16,884 nucleotides of DNA from CAZCJA01 sp964499015 (GTDB taxonomy: Bacteria; Elusimicrobiota; Elusimicrobia; F11), in assembly GCA_964499015.1 (NCBI GenBank), contig CAZCJA010000053.1:1-16884 (forward strand), given 5' to 3'. Positions within the stretch are counted from its first letter, which is position 1. Every line of letters begins with the position of its first letter. Position numbers and translations under genes: made by a program. Shown here piece after piece: positions 1-6,544 of this stretch. The notes under the pieces are model-generated. The model ran no database searches, was not told the DNA's origin, and saw only the letters and a program-made list of their open reading frames with translations.

Positions 1-709
1 CGCTGCCGGCAAGGCCAAACCGCATTTCCAAAATTTTACGTTCGCGGTCGCCCACTTTACCCATGCATTTCTCGAGCTCGTCTTTCATGCGCAGTTCGGA
101 AAGAACGTTGTCGGGCGCGTAATCTTCTTTTTCGGCGACGATGTCTTTCACAAACAAATCTTCGTCGTCATCCAGCGGGTTGTCCAAACTTTCCAATCCT
201 TTGGCGGCCTCGGCGGCGTCGAGCACGCCGCGGATCTGGCGGGCGGACAAATGGAGTTTTTTGGCCATCTCGACCAAGGTCGGGTCGCGGCCCAATGAGC
301 CGTGCATGTGGTCCCACTCTTTGAGCCATTTGCGCAGGGCTTCCCACGCGTGCGGCGGGATGCGGATGGTTTTGGACTGTTCGTCGATAGCGCGGCGCAC
401 CGCTTGTTCGATCCAGTACGCGGCGTAGGTGGAAAAACGAAAACCGCGGGTGTAGTCAAATTTTTCAACGGCGTGCATCAGGCCGAGATTCCCCTCTTCG
501 ATCAAATCAAGGAAGTCGATGCCGGGGCGGTAGTATTTTTTGGCGATGGGGATGACGAGGCGCAAGTTTCCTTCGATCAGGCGTTTCTTGGCGACTTTGT
601 CGTTCTTGGAGGCCCGTTTCCAAAGATCTTCAAACTCTTCCTTGGCGATGGCCGGAAGGTGTTTGATTCCTTGAAAGTAGAGTGTGACCGGATCGAGAGA
701 ATCTTTCAT
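1..709 (-). CDS. RNA polymerase sigma-70 factor, RpoD/RpoS-like (3' end outside window)
   Basis: This is the first 236 residues of a group 1/2 sigma-70 factor, which directs core RNA polymerase to promoters. Region 1.2 covers about residues 1-30. Regions 2.1-2.4 cover about 40-112, with NLRLVIPIAKKYY, the core-binding DLIEEGNLGLMHAVEKF and FSTYAAYWIEQAVRRAI. Region 3 covers about 120-175, and region 4.1 (DRERKILEMRFGL) begins at the window edge. There is no region 1.1, so the N-terminus resembles RpoS or alternative primary-like factors rather than E. coli RpoD. Region 2.4 has YWIEQA where most housekeeping factors have WWIRQA. The ATG at 709 is chosen because the frame closes only 45 nt upstream. 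No Shine-Dalgarno is visible, but a TACAAT hexamer sits 10 nt before the ATG. The gene lies 51 nt downstream of tRNA-Pro on the same strand. The family call is secure, but whether it is the housekeeping or an alternative factor is not. Confidence 0.95.
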   Translation of the reverse strand, partial: MKDSLDPVTLYFQGIKHLPAIAKEEFEDLWKRASKNDKVAKKRLIEGNLRLVIPIAKKYYRPGIDFLDLIEEGNLGLMHAVEKFDYTRGFRFSTYAAYWIEQAVRRAIDEQSKTIRIPPHAWEALRKWLKEWDHMHGSLGRDPTLVEMAKKLHLSARQIRGVLDAAEAAKGLESLDNPLDDDEDLFVKDIVAEKEDYAPDNVLSELRMKDELEKCMGKVGDRERKILEMRFGLAGS

Positions 710-718
710 TGGTGCGTG

Positions 719-724
719 ATTGTA
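719..724 (-). promoter_or_regulatory. possible -10 element (TACAAT) for the sigma gene
   Basis: The minus strand reads TACAAT ten bases before the sigma-factor ATG. A start point about 7 nt downstream would leave a 5' leader of only a few nucleotides, in keeping with the absence of a Shine-Dalgarno. No convincing -35 hexamer lies 16-18 nt upstream, so this is a weak call. Confidence 0.25.
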
Positions 725-760
725 GAAAACAAAAACGTATTTACCTAATTTTCAAAAATT

Positions 761-834
<74 letters not shown>

Positions 835-839
835 TAAAA

Positions 840-1685
840 TTATTTGGGTTCCCGGAACTCCATCGGTGCGAACCGATACCACTGGGTTGGAAATTGGGTC
901 AGCAACATACCAAATTTTTGCCCGACTTCGCCTATCAGGCGGTCCACCTCGGCCCGGGACTTGGATTTGGGGATCATGGCGTCCGAAATGATTCCAACGT
1001 AGCGGCGAGAGGCCGTGCGGACGACAACGGCGATGTGAATCGGCGCTTTTTCGCGTACCGCGAGCAAAACCGGACCGCGCGGCCACAGCACGTCGTGCCC
1101 CAAAATATTCACGTGCGTCCCGACCTCTCCGTATGGGTGGTCGCCGAGAATCGCCACCATGTCCCCCCGCTTTATCGCGTCGCGGATTCCTTGCGTCGCA
1201 TTTTCACCGACCGAAATAAAGTTTACGCCCGGCGCCCGCCGCGATTCCACGAAGCGTTTAAAGTGTTTGTTGTGATACGGCTGGTGCACAGCGGACACCG
1301 GCCAGCCCCATTCGCGCATGGCGCGGGCGCCCAGCTCCCAATGGCCCATGTGGAACGTGAGCACGATCGCGCCGCCATACTCGTGGCGCGTTTTCTCCAG
1401 TTTGTGGCGGTCGGGCACGTCGAGATGAATGCCGTCCGGAAAACAGAAATCGTGAAGCGTGGAGGCGAAGTTCTTGAATGTTTCCCAGGTGAGGCGATCA
1501 AGTTCGGCGTCGCCCACGCCCAGCAATCGAGCGAGGTTGTAGCGCAGGCCTTTGCGCTGCGCGTGCGGCAATCCGCTGTAGACGGCGCCCATGGAGCGCA
1601 CCAGCGGTTCGTGGAGAACGCGCGGGATCAGTTTGAATAGAAGGATCAGCGCTTCGAAGAGCAGGGCATTCAGCGTTTGTTTCAT
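840..1685 (-). CDS. LpxL/LpxM-family acyltransferase (lipid A acyltransferase-like)
   Basis: This 281-residue protein belongs to the LpxL/HtrB lysophospholipid acyltransferase family, which moves fatty acyl chains onto lipid A or other glycolipids at the inner membrane. The catalytic HX4E motif is His112-MGHW-Glu117. Further family marks are ILGDHP (179-184), the arginine-containing PRGPVLLAVREKAPI segment (202-216) and FPTQWYRF (265-272), equivalent to the PEQWxWxH motif. A hydrophobic N-terminus (6-20) serves as the membrane anchor. The ATG shares one base with the stop of the upstream glycosyltransferase (TGATG), so translation is probably coupled. Given its place after a type III PKS, methyltransferase, hydroxylase and glycosyltransferase, it may acylate a sugar on a special glycolipid rather than canonical lipid A. 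That substrate is inference; the family is clear. Confidence 0.9.
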   Translation of the reverse strand: MKQTLNALLFEALILLFKLIPRVLHEPLVRSMGAVYSGLPHAQRKGLRYNLARLLGVGDAELDRLTWETFKNFASTLHDFCFPDGIHLDVPDRHKLEKTRHEYGGAIVLTFHMGHWELGARAMREWGWPVSAVHQPYHNKHFKRFVESRRAPGVNFISVGENATQGIRDAIKRGDMVAILGDHPYGEVGTHVNILGHDVLWPRGPVLLAVREKAPIHIAVVVRTASRRYVGIISDAMIPKSKSRAEVDRLIGEVGQKFGMLLTQFPTQWYRFAPMEFREPK

Positions 1686-2830
1686 CAGCGATCCGCGGGC
1701 AATAGGCGGTTGTGGACCAGATCAAAAATTAACCGCGCCGCTTCCCATGCCGAATGCGGCTTGGAGATCATTTTCGAGCGGAGTTTAAGCGCCATGAGTT
1801 TCTTCGGATAACGTAAGAGCGTGCTGACCGACATGATCAAATCTTCCGGCGTGCGCGCGAGCATGGCCACGTTGTGCCTTGTCAGGAAACGAACATTGCG
1901 CTCTTCCTGACCCGGAATGGGATTGGTCAAAATCATCGGAAGCTGCATGGCCAGCGCTTCGGAACAGGTGAGGCCGCCGGGCTTGGAAATTAGAATGTCG
2001 GACGCGCTCATCAGCCGCGGCAGGTCTTTGGTGTACGATAAAATATGGAAGTCTTCATGGCCGCGCGTGGCCTTCACAATTTTCCGATAGAGGCTTTTGT
2101 TCTGACCGCACACCACCAATGTTTGGAACGATAGGGGGATCGCCTTCAGCGCTTCCACCAAGTCGTCGAGCGAGCCCAACCCGCGGCTTCCCCCCATCAG
2201 CAAAATCGTTTTCTTGTGCGGGTTGATGCGCAGGCGCGCCCGTTCTTTTTCCTGATCGTAGGTTTCGCCGAACGCGGGACGGATGGGAATGCCGGTGCAG
2301 CGGATTTTTTCCGCGTCGATGCCGCGGTGGATTAAATCCTTCTTGATGTCTTCGTGAGCGACCAGATAGAGATCGGCTTCCTGATGCAGCCAATAGGAAT
2401 GAACGCCGAAGTCCGTGACCACGCAGATAAACGGAATTTTCATGTTTCCCTTCCGGCGTTCCGCGGCCAGCGCGACGGCCGGCGCCGCCTGCGTGCAGAC
2501 CGCGGCGATCGGATGATGTTTTTTCAACATGCCGTTGATGCGGAAGGAGCTGATGAACGCGAGCAGGTCGCGCGCGTTGCGCGTCGCTGCTTCGACGTCG
2601 GGATTGTCGTACAGGTAATCCCAAATGCCCGGCGCCTGCTTCAGCATCTGCAAATACATCTTGTTCACCATGTTGCTGAGCAGCGGATACGCGTGATTGG
2701 CGGCGTCCACGCCCACACAGTCGACGCGTGGGTCCATGTGCGAGGCGGCTTCCATGATGGCTTCGGCCGCTTTCTGGTGTCCGGTCTCCGGCACCATATA
2801 AAGGAAGAGAAGCGTCTTGGGCTTGGACAT
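1685..2830 (-). CDS. GT28/MGDG-synthase-type glycosyltransferase
   Basis: This 381-residue two-domain GT-B glycosyltransferase resembles monogalactosyldiacylglycerol synthase and UgtP. Such enzymes transfer a sugar from a nucleotide-sugar to a lipid acceptor at the membrane surface. The N-terminal MGDG-synthase domain has PETGHQKAAEAI (14-25) and VVTDFGVHSYWLH (137-149). The C-terminal nucleotide-sugar domain has LLMGGSRGLGS (210-220), ISKPGGLTCSEALAMQLP (281-298) and NPIPGQEERN (303-312), all canonical. The frame stays open to an ATG at 2926, but those extra 32 residues are basic and lie antisense-like over the preceding gene's end. The ATG at 2830 forms a TGATG overlap with that gene's stop and gives the family's usual N-terminus. 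The acceptor is unknown. Context suggests a phenolic lipid made by the upstream polyketide synthase, or diacylglycerol. Confidence 0.92.
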   Translation of the reverse strand: MSKPKTLLFLYMVPETGHQKAAEAIMEAASHMDPRVDCVGVDAANHAYPLLSNMVNKMYLQMLKQAPGIWDYLYDNPDVEAATRNARDLLAFISSFRINGMLKKHHPIAAVCTQAAPAVALAAERRKGNMKIPFICVVTDFGVHSYWLHQEADLYLVAHEDIKKDLIHRGIDAEKIRCTGIPIRPAFGETYDQEKERARLRINPHKKTILLMGGSRGLGSLDDLVEALKAIPLSFQTLVVCGQNKSLYRKIVKATRGHEDFHILSYTKDLPRLMSASDILISKPGGLTCSEALAMQLPMILTNPIPGQEERNVRFLTRHNVAMLARTPEDLIMSVSTLLRYPKKLMALKLRSKMISKPHSAWEAARLIFDLVHNRLLPADR

Positions 2831-3231
2831 CAGTCTTCGATGACGTTTATTTTGCCGTCGCGGGCGGACGGTTTTGTGTTGGCGACGTCGTTGTACGGCG
2901 GGTTGTGTTTCTGCACGAGCCACCAATAAACGTCTTGGGCGTCATCGGCGGATTTTGCGTCCCAGCCGGCAATGTAATCAAAATAGAGGTTCGGATATTT
3001 TTCAAAGAGTTCTTTGGAAAGAGGTTTTACGGATCCGTCCACGTGGCCCTCAAGGCAGGCGAGAATGCCTTTGTCGAATGCGGCGCCGACATACAGGACT
3101 TTCGGGGTTTGGTTTTCGTCAAAGGTCACGAGCTCATAAATGCCTTTGTTTTGCGGCGCGTGGTTGCAGAACGCTTCCGGTTTGAAGCGGAAGCATTTTT
3201 CCGAATTACGAATATGAAACGTGCGATCCAT
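2830..3231 (-). CDS. small degenerate GIY-YIG-like protein
   Basis: The 133 residues show the outline of a GIY-YIG nuclease domain: GIY at 30-32, YVG at 47-49, a helix ending in LEGH (60-63), and the closing LVQKHNPPYN (105-114), which aligns with the terminal (K)PxxN segment of UvrC-like domains. Both catalytic positions look lost. No arginine occurs in the helix after YVG (residues 50-63), and the position of the metal-binding glutamate is Tyr102. Nuclease activity is therefore unlikely, and a binding or structural role is more plausible. An AGGGGG Shine-Dalgarno sits 4 nt before the ATG. The gene overlaps the oxidoreductase upstream by 26 nt and the glycosyltransferase downstream by 1 nt, so it belongs to the lipid operon. 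Its role there is unknown. The fold assignment rests on motif spacing only. Confidence 0.8.
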   Translation of the reverse strand: MDRTFHIRNSEKCFRFKPEAFCNHAPQNKGIYELVTFDENQTPKVLYVGAAFDKGILACLEGHVDGSVKPLSKELFEKYPNLYFDYIAGWDAKSADDAQDVYWWLVQKHNPPYNDVANTKPSARDGKINVIED

Positions 3232-4324
3232 GAAACCCCCTGTGAAAAAGCGGCAGCGCGCGAACGACTGGGCCGCGCGCGCGAAACGCCAAGCGCATGC
3301 TGATTTGGAAAAATGGAGACGAGCCGAGAAGGAAACGCGTTAGATGGCCGAGCCGCAGGCGCGCTGTGTAGTGATTTTGCCAAAGTTTTCTGTAGCGCGC
3401 ATTTAAATTTTGCCCGCCGTTCTCAGCCCATGCCTGGTAAATCATCGCGCCCGCGGACAGCGCTCGGCCCAATCCTTCTCCCATGTACGGATCGCCCACG
3501 GCGGCGGCGTCGCCGGCCAGCAGCGCGACGCGGCTTTTGTGCATGGAGAGTGAAAACGGCAGCGGCCCGACGCCGCGCCATTCGCTGACTCGTTTGCTGT
3601 TCGCCAGTAATTTTCTCAACGAAGTCGACTTCTCCTGCGCATGCTCATGCGTCTTTTCCCAGCTTATTGGTTCGTGCCCGCTTCGTTTGAATAAACCGCA
3701 TACATTGGAAGATCCGTTGGCAAAGGTGATCACGCCCACGTAGCCGCCCGCATGGAAATGAAGCGATAGCGTTCCCGGTGTCTGCGGCACGCGGTCAAAC
3801 GTGGCGTTCCAGCCGTACCAGCCCCCTCCTAACCTCCCCACTGAAATACGTGGGGAGGAATTTTCCTCCCCGTGTTGTTCAACGGGGAGGCTAGGTGGGG
3901 TAAAAGAATATCGCCCTCCTGCAACAACCGTCACATCCGCATCCGGCGTTTCTTTCACGCGCGAACCAGCGTGAACCGTTCCCCCTTTCTCTTGCACGGC
4001 TTCCACGAGAACGTCTTCCAAATCTTTTCGCGACAGCGCGAGGCCGTTAAAGCCGTCTTGTTCGATCGGCACCGTCATGGAATTTCCCTTTTCATCGTGA
4101 ACGATCGCGGACGTAACGGTCGCGGCCTGGCGAATTTGCGGTTTGTCCAAAACGCCGAGCCAATGAAGTTGGCGCACCGCTTCGGGATTCAAAAACGCGC
4201 CGCAGACGCGGTTCGCCCATTTCTCGCGCTGTTCGTGAACGGTCACGATGTGGCCGGCCTTGATAAGGCCCAGGGCGGCGCTTAAACCGGAGGGTCCCGC
4301 GCCGATCACGACCGCGTTAGGCAT
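3206..4324 (-). CDS. FAD-dependent oxidoreductase / monooxygenase (geranylgeranyl-reductase or UbiH-like)
   Basis: This 372-residue flavoprotein has an N-terminal Rossmann dinucleotide site GAGPSG (8-13), an ARVCG-like NRVCGAF segment (39-45) and the second FAD motif GDAAAVGDPYMGEGLG (271-286), typical of PHBH/UbiH/geranylgeranyl-reductase enzymes. Its neighbours are a type III PKS and a methyltransferase, the arrangement of srsA-srsB-srsC in Streptomyces. There the FAD enzyme hydroxylates a methylated alkylresorcinol to a quinol/quinone, so the same step is the best guess here. Residues 142-168 are encoded by a palindromic DNA repeat of about 78 bp and interrupt the family sequence between VVAGGRYS and WYGWNATF. 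The frame is preserved, but activity needs testing. The ATG lies inside the methyltransferase end (8-nt overlap, ATGCCTAA), and no separate Shine-Dalgarno is evident. A reductase of isoprenoid double bonds is the main alternative. Confidence 0.9.
   Translation of the reverse strand: MPNAVVIGAGPSGLSAALGLIKAGHIVTVHEQREKWANRVCGAFLNPEAVRQLHWLGVLDKPQIRQAATVTSAIVHDEKGNSMTVPIEQDGFNGLALSRKDLEDVLVEAVQEKGGTVHAGSRVKETPDADVTVVAGGRYSFTPPSLPVEQHGEENSSPRISVGRLGGGWYGWNATFDRVPQTPGTLSLHFHAGGYVGVITFANGSSNVCGLFKRSGHEPISWEKTHEHAQEKSTSLRKLLANSKRVSEWRGVGPLPFSLSMHKSRVALLAGDAAAVGDPYMGEGLGRALSAGAMIYQAWAENGGQNLNARYRKLWQNHYTARLRLGHLTRFLLGSSPFFQISMRLAFRARGPVVRALPLFHRGFHGSHVSYS
3823..3900. repeat. palindromic repeat element inserted in frame within the FAD oxidoreductase gene
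   Basis: The outer arms 3823-3839 and 3884-3900 are inverted copies of each other with 2 mismatches in 17 (core CCTCCCC/GGGGAGG). The centre 3852-3871 is a perfect palindrome, GGGGAGGAA-TT-TTCCTCCCC. The order CCTCCCC, GGGGAGG, CCTCCCC, GGGGAGG allows either one long cruciform or two side-by-side hairpins. It has the form of a dispersed palindromic element or small MITE; I recall similar CCTAACCTCCCC-type elements in other bacterial genomes but cannot name the family. It has no stop in the coding frame and adds about 26-27 codons. No target-site duplication is obvious. Confidence 0.85.
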
Positions 4325-5024
4325 GCAGCTTTTCGCCGGCGAGACTGACGCGGCACCACGGTTCGCGCCGCGCTTTAAGGTAAGTGAGTCCCGCGTTTTT
4401 GGCCATTTGGTCGAGTTCTTTCGCCGTGAACGCGCGTCGCACGGAGAGCGGGCCGTCGTGACGGACGATGCCGTTGCCCATCAATGCCGCGGCCATGCTC
4501 ACGCCGACATAGCTGGGCACGGAGCGCGCCAAATCGCTCACGATCACGCCGCGTTTGGCGAGTTGGTCAAGCATGCCGAGGATCTCCAATTGTTTTTCCG
4601 GCGGAACGTGATGCAGGAAAAGAGAGCCAACGACGAAATCGAATTGTTTTCCCGACCAGGCCAGTGTGCGCACGTCCACCCGTTCAATTTTAATGTCGGC
4701 AATGTGCGCGGTGTTTTCCTGGGCGATTTCGACCACTTCAGGCACGATGTCGATGCCGGTGATGGACAGCGGAATTTTTTTCTTTTGCCCCCATGCGTGC
4801 AGCGCCAGCGGAATGTCGGCGCCGCCCGTGCCGACGTCTAAAATCGTCATCGGCGTGTTCGCCGGCCAACGCACCGTCCAGTCGTTAAGGTACGAAAGCA
4901 CCACGTCGAGCCCGCCGAAATGCACGTTGGTGATTTCGAGAAACTCCAGCGTTTTGCGCATTTCCTCGCGCGGCAAGGTCAGCGTATCCATTAGTTCGAG
5001 TCGGTTGATTTGTTTAAGTTGCAT
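4317..5024 (-). CDS. SAM-dependent methyltransferase of a type III PKS cluster
   Basis: This class I methyltransferase of 235 residues has motif I ILDVGTGGAD (61-70), the acidic SAM-ribose residue in TGIDIVPE (89-96), and the VGSLFLHHVPPEKQ segment (132-145) that follows strand 4. It lies between a type III PKS and an FAD oxidoreductase, matching the SrsB-like O-methylase of alkylresorcinol pathways, so a phenolic hydroxyl of the polyketide is the likely target. The start at 5024 overlaps the PKS stop by one base (TAATG) and is preceded by a TGAGG Shine-Dalgarno. The frame is open to 5582, but that extension is arginine-rich, low-complexity shadow of the PKS gene and was not used. The end overlaps the next start by 8 nt. 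Methyltransferase identity is firm; substrate is inferred. Confidence 0.92.
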   Translation of the reverse strand: MQLKQINRLELMDTLTLPREEMRKTLEFLEITNVHFGGLDVVLSYLNDWTVRWPANTPMTILDVGTGGADIPLALHAWGQKKKIPLSITGIDIVPEVVEIAQENTAHIADIKIERVDVRTLAWSGKQFDFVVGSLFLHHVPPEKQLEILGMLDQLAKRGVIVSDLARSVPSYVGVSMAAALMGNGIVRHDGPLSVRRAFTAKELDQMAKNAGLTYLKARREPWCRVSLAGEKLHA

Positions 5025-6082
5025 TAGAACCTCACAAGTGCGGCGTGCGCGGAAAAACCGGCGCCGAACGAGGCCATGACGCCCCATTCGCCGGGTTTCG
5101 GTGGTTTGCTCGCGATTCGATGTTCGAGAACGTACAAAACGGTTGGGGACGACATGTTGCCCCGCTCGCGCAGGACCGCGCGGCTGGAATCCAGCTGGCC
5201 GTTGCGCAGATTGCTGGCGAGCGCGATCGATTCTAAAATCTTCTCTCCCCCCGAGTGCAGCAGCCAATGTTTGACGTCGTCTTTCGCTAAATTGTTTTTG
5301 GCGAGCAGTTTGTTCACCAGCGTCTCCAGCTCGTTCGCCGCGATCGCCGGCACGTCCTTGGAGAGGACGTTGCGCAAATAGCCGTTTTCCGTTTTGAAGC
5401 GAATGTTTTCGCGCGCCGCGGGTTTTACCACGCTCCCGAAATCCATGATCGAGCCGATCGTTTTGTCGGACTCGACGCTGCTGAGAATGACCGTGGCGGA
5501 ACCGTCGGCAAAAATTCCGTTGGAAATCACCAGGTCCGCTTCGTCGCCGGCGAACATGGCCGCCGAACATATTTCCGTGCACACCACCGCCGCCCGCGTG
5601 TTGGGATGGGCCGACACGTAATTGGCGGCCTGCTCAAGCGCGGGGATCGCCGCGCCGCAGCCCATGCCGGCCAAATCCGCGTAATGAATGTTATCGTTCA
5701 GGCCGCAGCGTTCGATGATGTAGGAGCTTAAGCCCGGGCAAAGATAACCGGTGCAGGTCGTGGTGGCAAGATAGGCGATGTCAGAAGGCTTGAGGTTCGC
5801 TTTGGCCAGCGCGGCGTTCAACGATTCCTCGGACAAGGCGGTGGCGGATTCCTGAAAGCGCGCGCTGATCATTTCGTGGTCTTTTTCGAGAACGGTTTCC
5901 AGGCTGTTCATGCCGAAGCGGCGCGTCTCGATGGCCTTGTTTCTGAAAACCCGTTCATAAAGCACGCGCGTCGCGCTTTTCATCGGAATGTTTTTTAGAA
6001 TGAACGCGAGCGACTCGTCTTGCGTAACGTTTAAAGACGGCGTTGCCGTCGCAACCGACACGATCTTCATTGAAGGAGTCAT
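5024..6082 (-). CDS. type III polyketide synthase (chalcone/stilbene synthase superfamily, alkylresorcinol/alkylpyrone synthase-like)
   Basis: This 352-residue thiolase-fold enzyme has the complete type III PKS triad. Cys142 lies in ADLAGMGCGAAIPALEQA, His276 in HWLLHSGG and Asn309 in RERGNMSSPTVLYVLE; the closing GVMASFGAGFSAHAALV is also typical. Enzymes of this family extend a fatty acyl starter with malonyl-CoA and cyclise the product to alkylresorcinols or alkylpyrones. It is the first gene of the overlapping run that continues with a methyltransferase and an FAD oxidoreductase, which supports a phenolic-lipid product. Two starts are possible, the ATG at 6082 or the ATG at 6070 (MKIVSVATATP, the usual family start). 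Neither has a Shine-Dalgarno. Its start lies 3 nt from the inferred start of the divergent EVE gene, so its promoter must lie inside that gene or be shared. Confidence 0.95.
   Translation of the reverse strand: MTPSMKIVSVATATPSLNVTQDESLAFILKNIPMKSATRVLYERVFRNKAIETRRFGMNSLETVLEKDHEMISARFQESATALSEESLNAALAKANLKPSDIAYLATTTCTGYLCPGLSSYIIERCGLNDNIHYADLAGMGCGAAIPALEQAANYVSAHPNTRAAVVCTEICSAAMFAGDEADLVISNGIFADGSATVILSSVESDKTIGSIMDFGSVVKPAARENIRFKTENGYLRNVLSKDVPAIAANELETLVNKLLAKNNLAKDDVKHWLLHSGGEKILESIALASNLRNGQLDSSRAVLRERGNMSSPTVLYVLEHRIASKPPKPGEWGVMASFGAGFSAHAALVRF
6074..6078 (+). promoter_or_regulatory. Shine-Dalgarno AGGAG deciding an ATT start
   Basis: AGGAG on the plus strand stands 7 nt before ATT at 6086, the normal spacing. 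It stands 19 nt before the first ATG at 6098, too far to serve it. The site lies within the first codons of the divergent polyketide synthase gene. Confidence 0.7.
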
Positions 6083-6085
6083 ACT

Positions 6086-6544
6086 ATTTTTTGGTTAATG
6101 AAAACGGAACCCGACGTGTTCTCCATCGACGCGCTGAAGAAAATGAAGCGCGCACCGTGGGACGGCGTGCGCAATTTCCAGGCGCGTAATTTCATGAAAA
6201 GCATGAAGGCCGGCGATCTCATCTTGTTTTATCACTCCAGCACCAACCCTCCGGGCGTGTCGGGCTTGGCGCGCGTCTCCAAAGAGGCGTTCCCTGACCA
6301 TACGTCCTGGGACAAAAAGAGTTCCTATTACGATCCGCGGTCGACCAAGGAGAAGCCGCTGTGGTTTATGGTGGAGGTTGAGTTTATGGAGAAGTTCCCG
6401 CATTACACGACACTGGATGAAATTCGCGGCGAGCCGCGCCTGCAGAAAATGATGGTGATCCGTCGCGGCATGAGGCTCTCTATTCAGCCGGTGACCAAGG
6501 ACGATTTTGAGGTGGTTGTAAAATTGGGGCGAGCAGCGGTTTAG
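6086..6544 (+). CDS. EVE (PUA-like) domain protein, probable ATT start
   Basis: The protein is a single EVE domain of 152 residues from the ATT (148 from the ATG at 6098). EVE domains belong to the PUA-like fold and bind modified bases in nucleic acids. Family hallmarks, numbered from the ATT, are FWLMKTEPDVFS (2-13), PWDGVRNFQARNFMK (24-38), the GDLILFYHSST stretch, PDHTSWDKKSSYYDPRS, and the end RRGMRLSIQPVT. The WLMKTEP start is conserved in the family, but Trp and Leu lie upstream of the first ATG. Together with the well-spaced AGGAG, this makes ATT at 6086 the likely start. It is the only plus-strand gene, divergent from the polyketide synthase, and its stop overlaps the stop of the convergent gene by 3 nt. 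No link to lipid synthesis is evident. Confidence 0.93.
   Translation: MFWLMKTEPDVFSIDALKKMKRAPWDGVRNFQARNFMKSMKAGDLILFYHSSTNPPGVSGLARVSKEAFPDHTSWDKKSSYYDPRSTKEKPLWFMVEVEFMEKFPHYTTLDEIRGEPRLQKMMVIRRGMRLSIQPVTKDDFEVVVKLGRAAV

Noticed and set aside
302..748. Open frame of 148 codons on the plus strand
   Set aside because: It is antisense to the sigma factor, whose protein motifs on the minus strand are unambiguous.
894..1640. Open frame of 248 codons on the plus strand
   Set aside because: It is exactly antisense to the acyltransferase, has no family motifs and an Arg/His/Ala-rich composition typical of shadows in GC-rich genes.
2831..2926. Upstream extension of the glycosyltransferase
   Set aside because: It lies inside the GIY-like gene, is basic and low in complexity, and the ATG at 2830 gives the normal family start and a TGATG overlap.
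3823..3900. Inverted repeat as a transcription terminator
   Set aside because: It lies within a coding frame of an operon whose downstream genes overlap, and no T-run follows on the minus strand at the end of the arm.
3872..4285. Open frame of 137 codons on the plus strand
   Set aside because: It is antisense to the FAD oxidoreductase and has no recognisable motif.
5025..5582. Upstream extension of the methyltransferase to 421 residues
   Set aside because: The added part is Arg/Gly-rich noise inside the PKS gene. The ATG at 5024 has a Shine-Dalgarno and overlaps the PKS stop.
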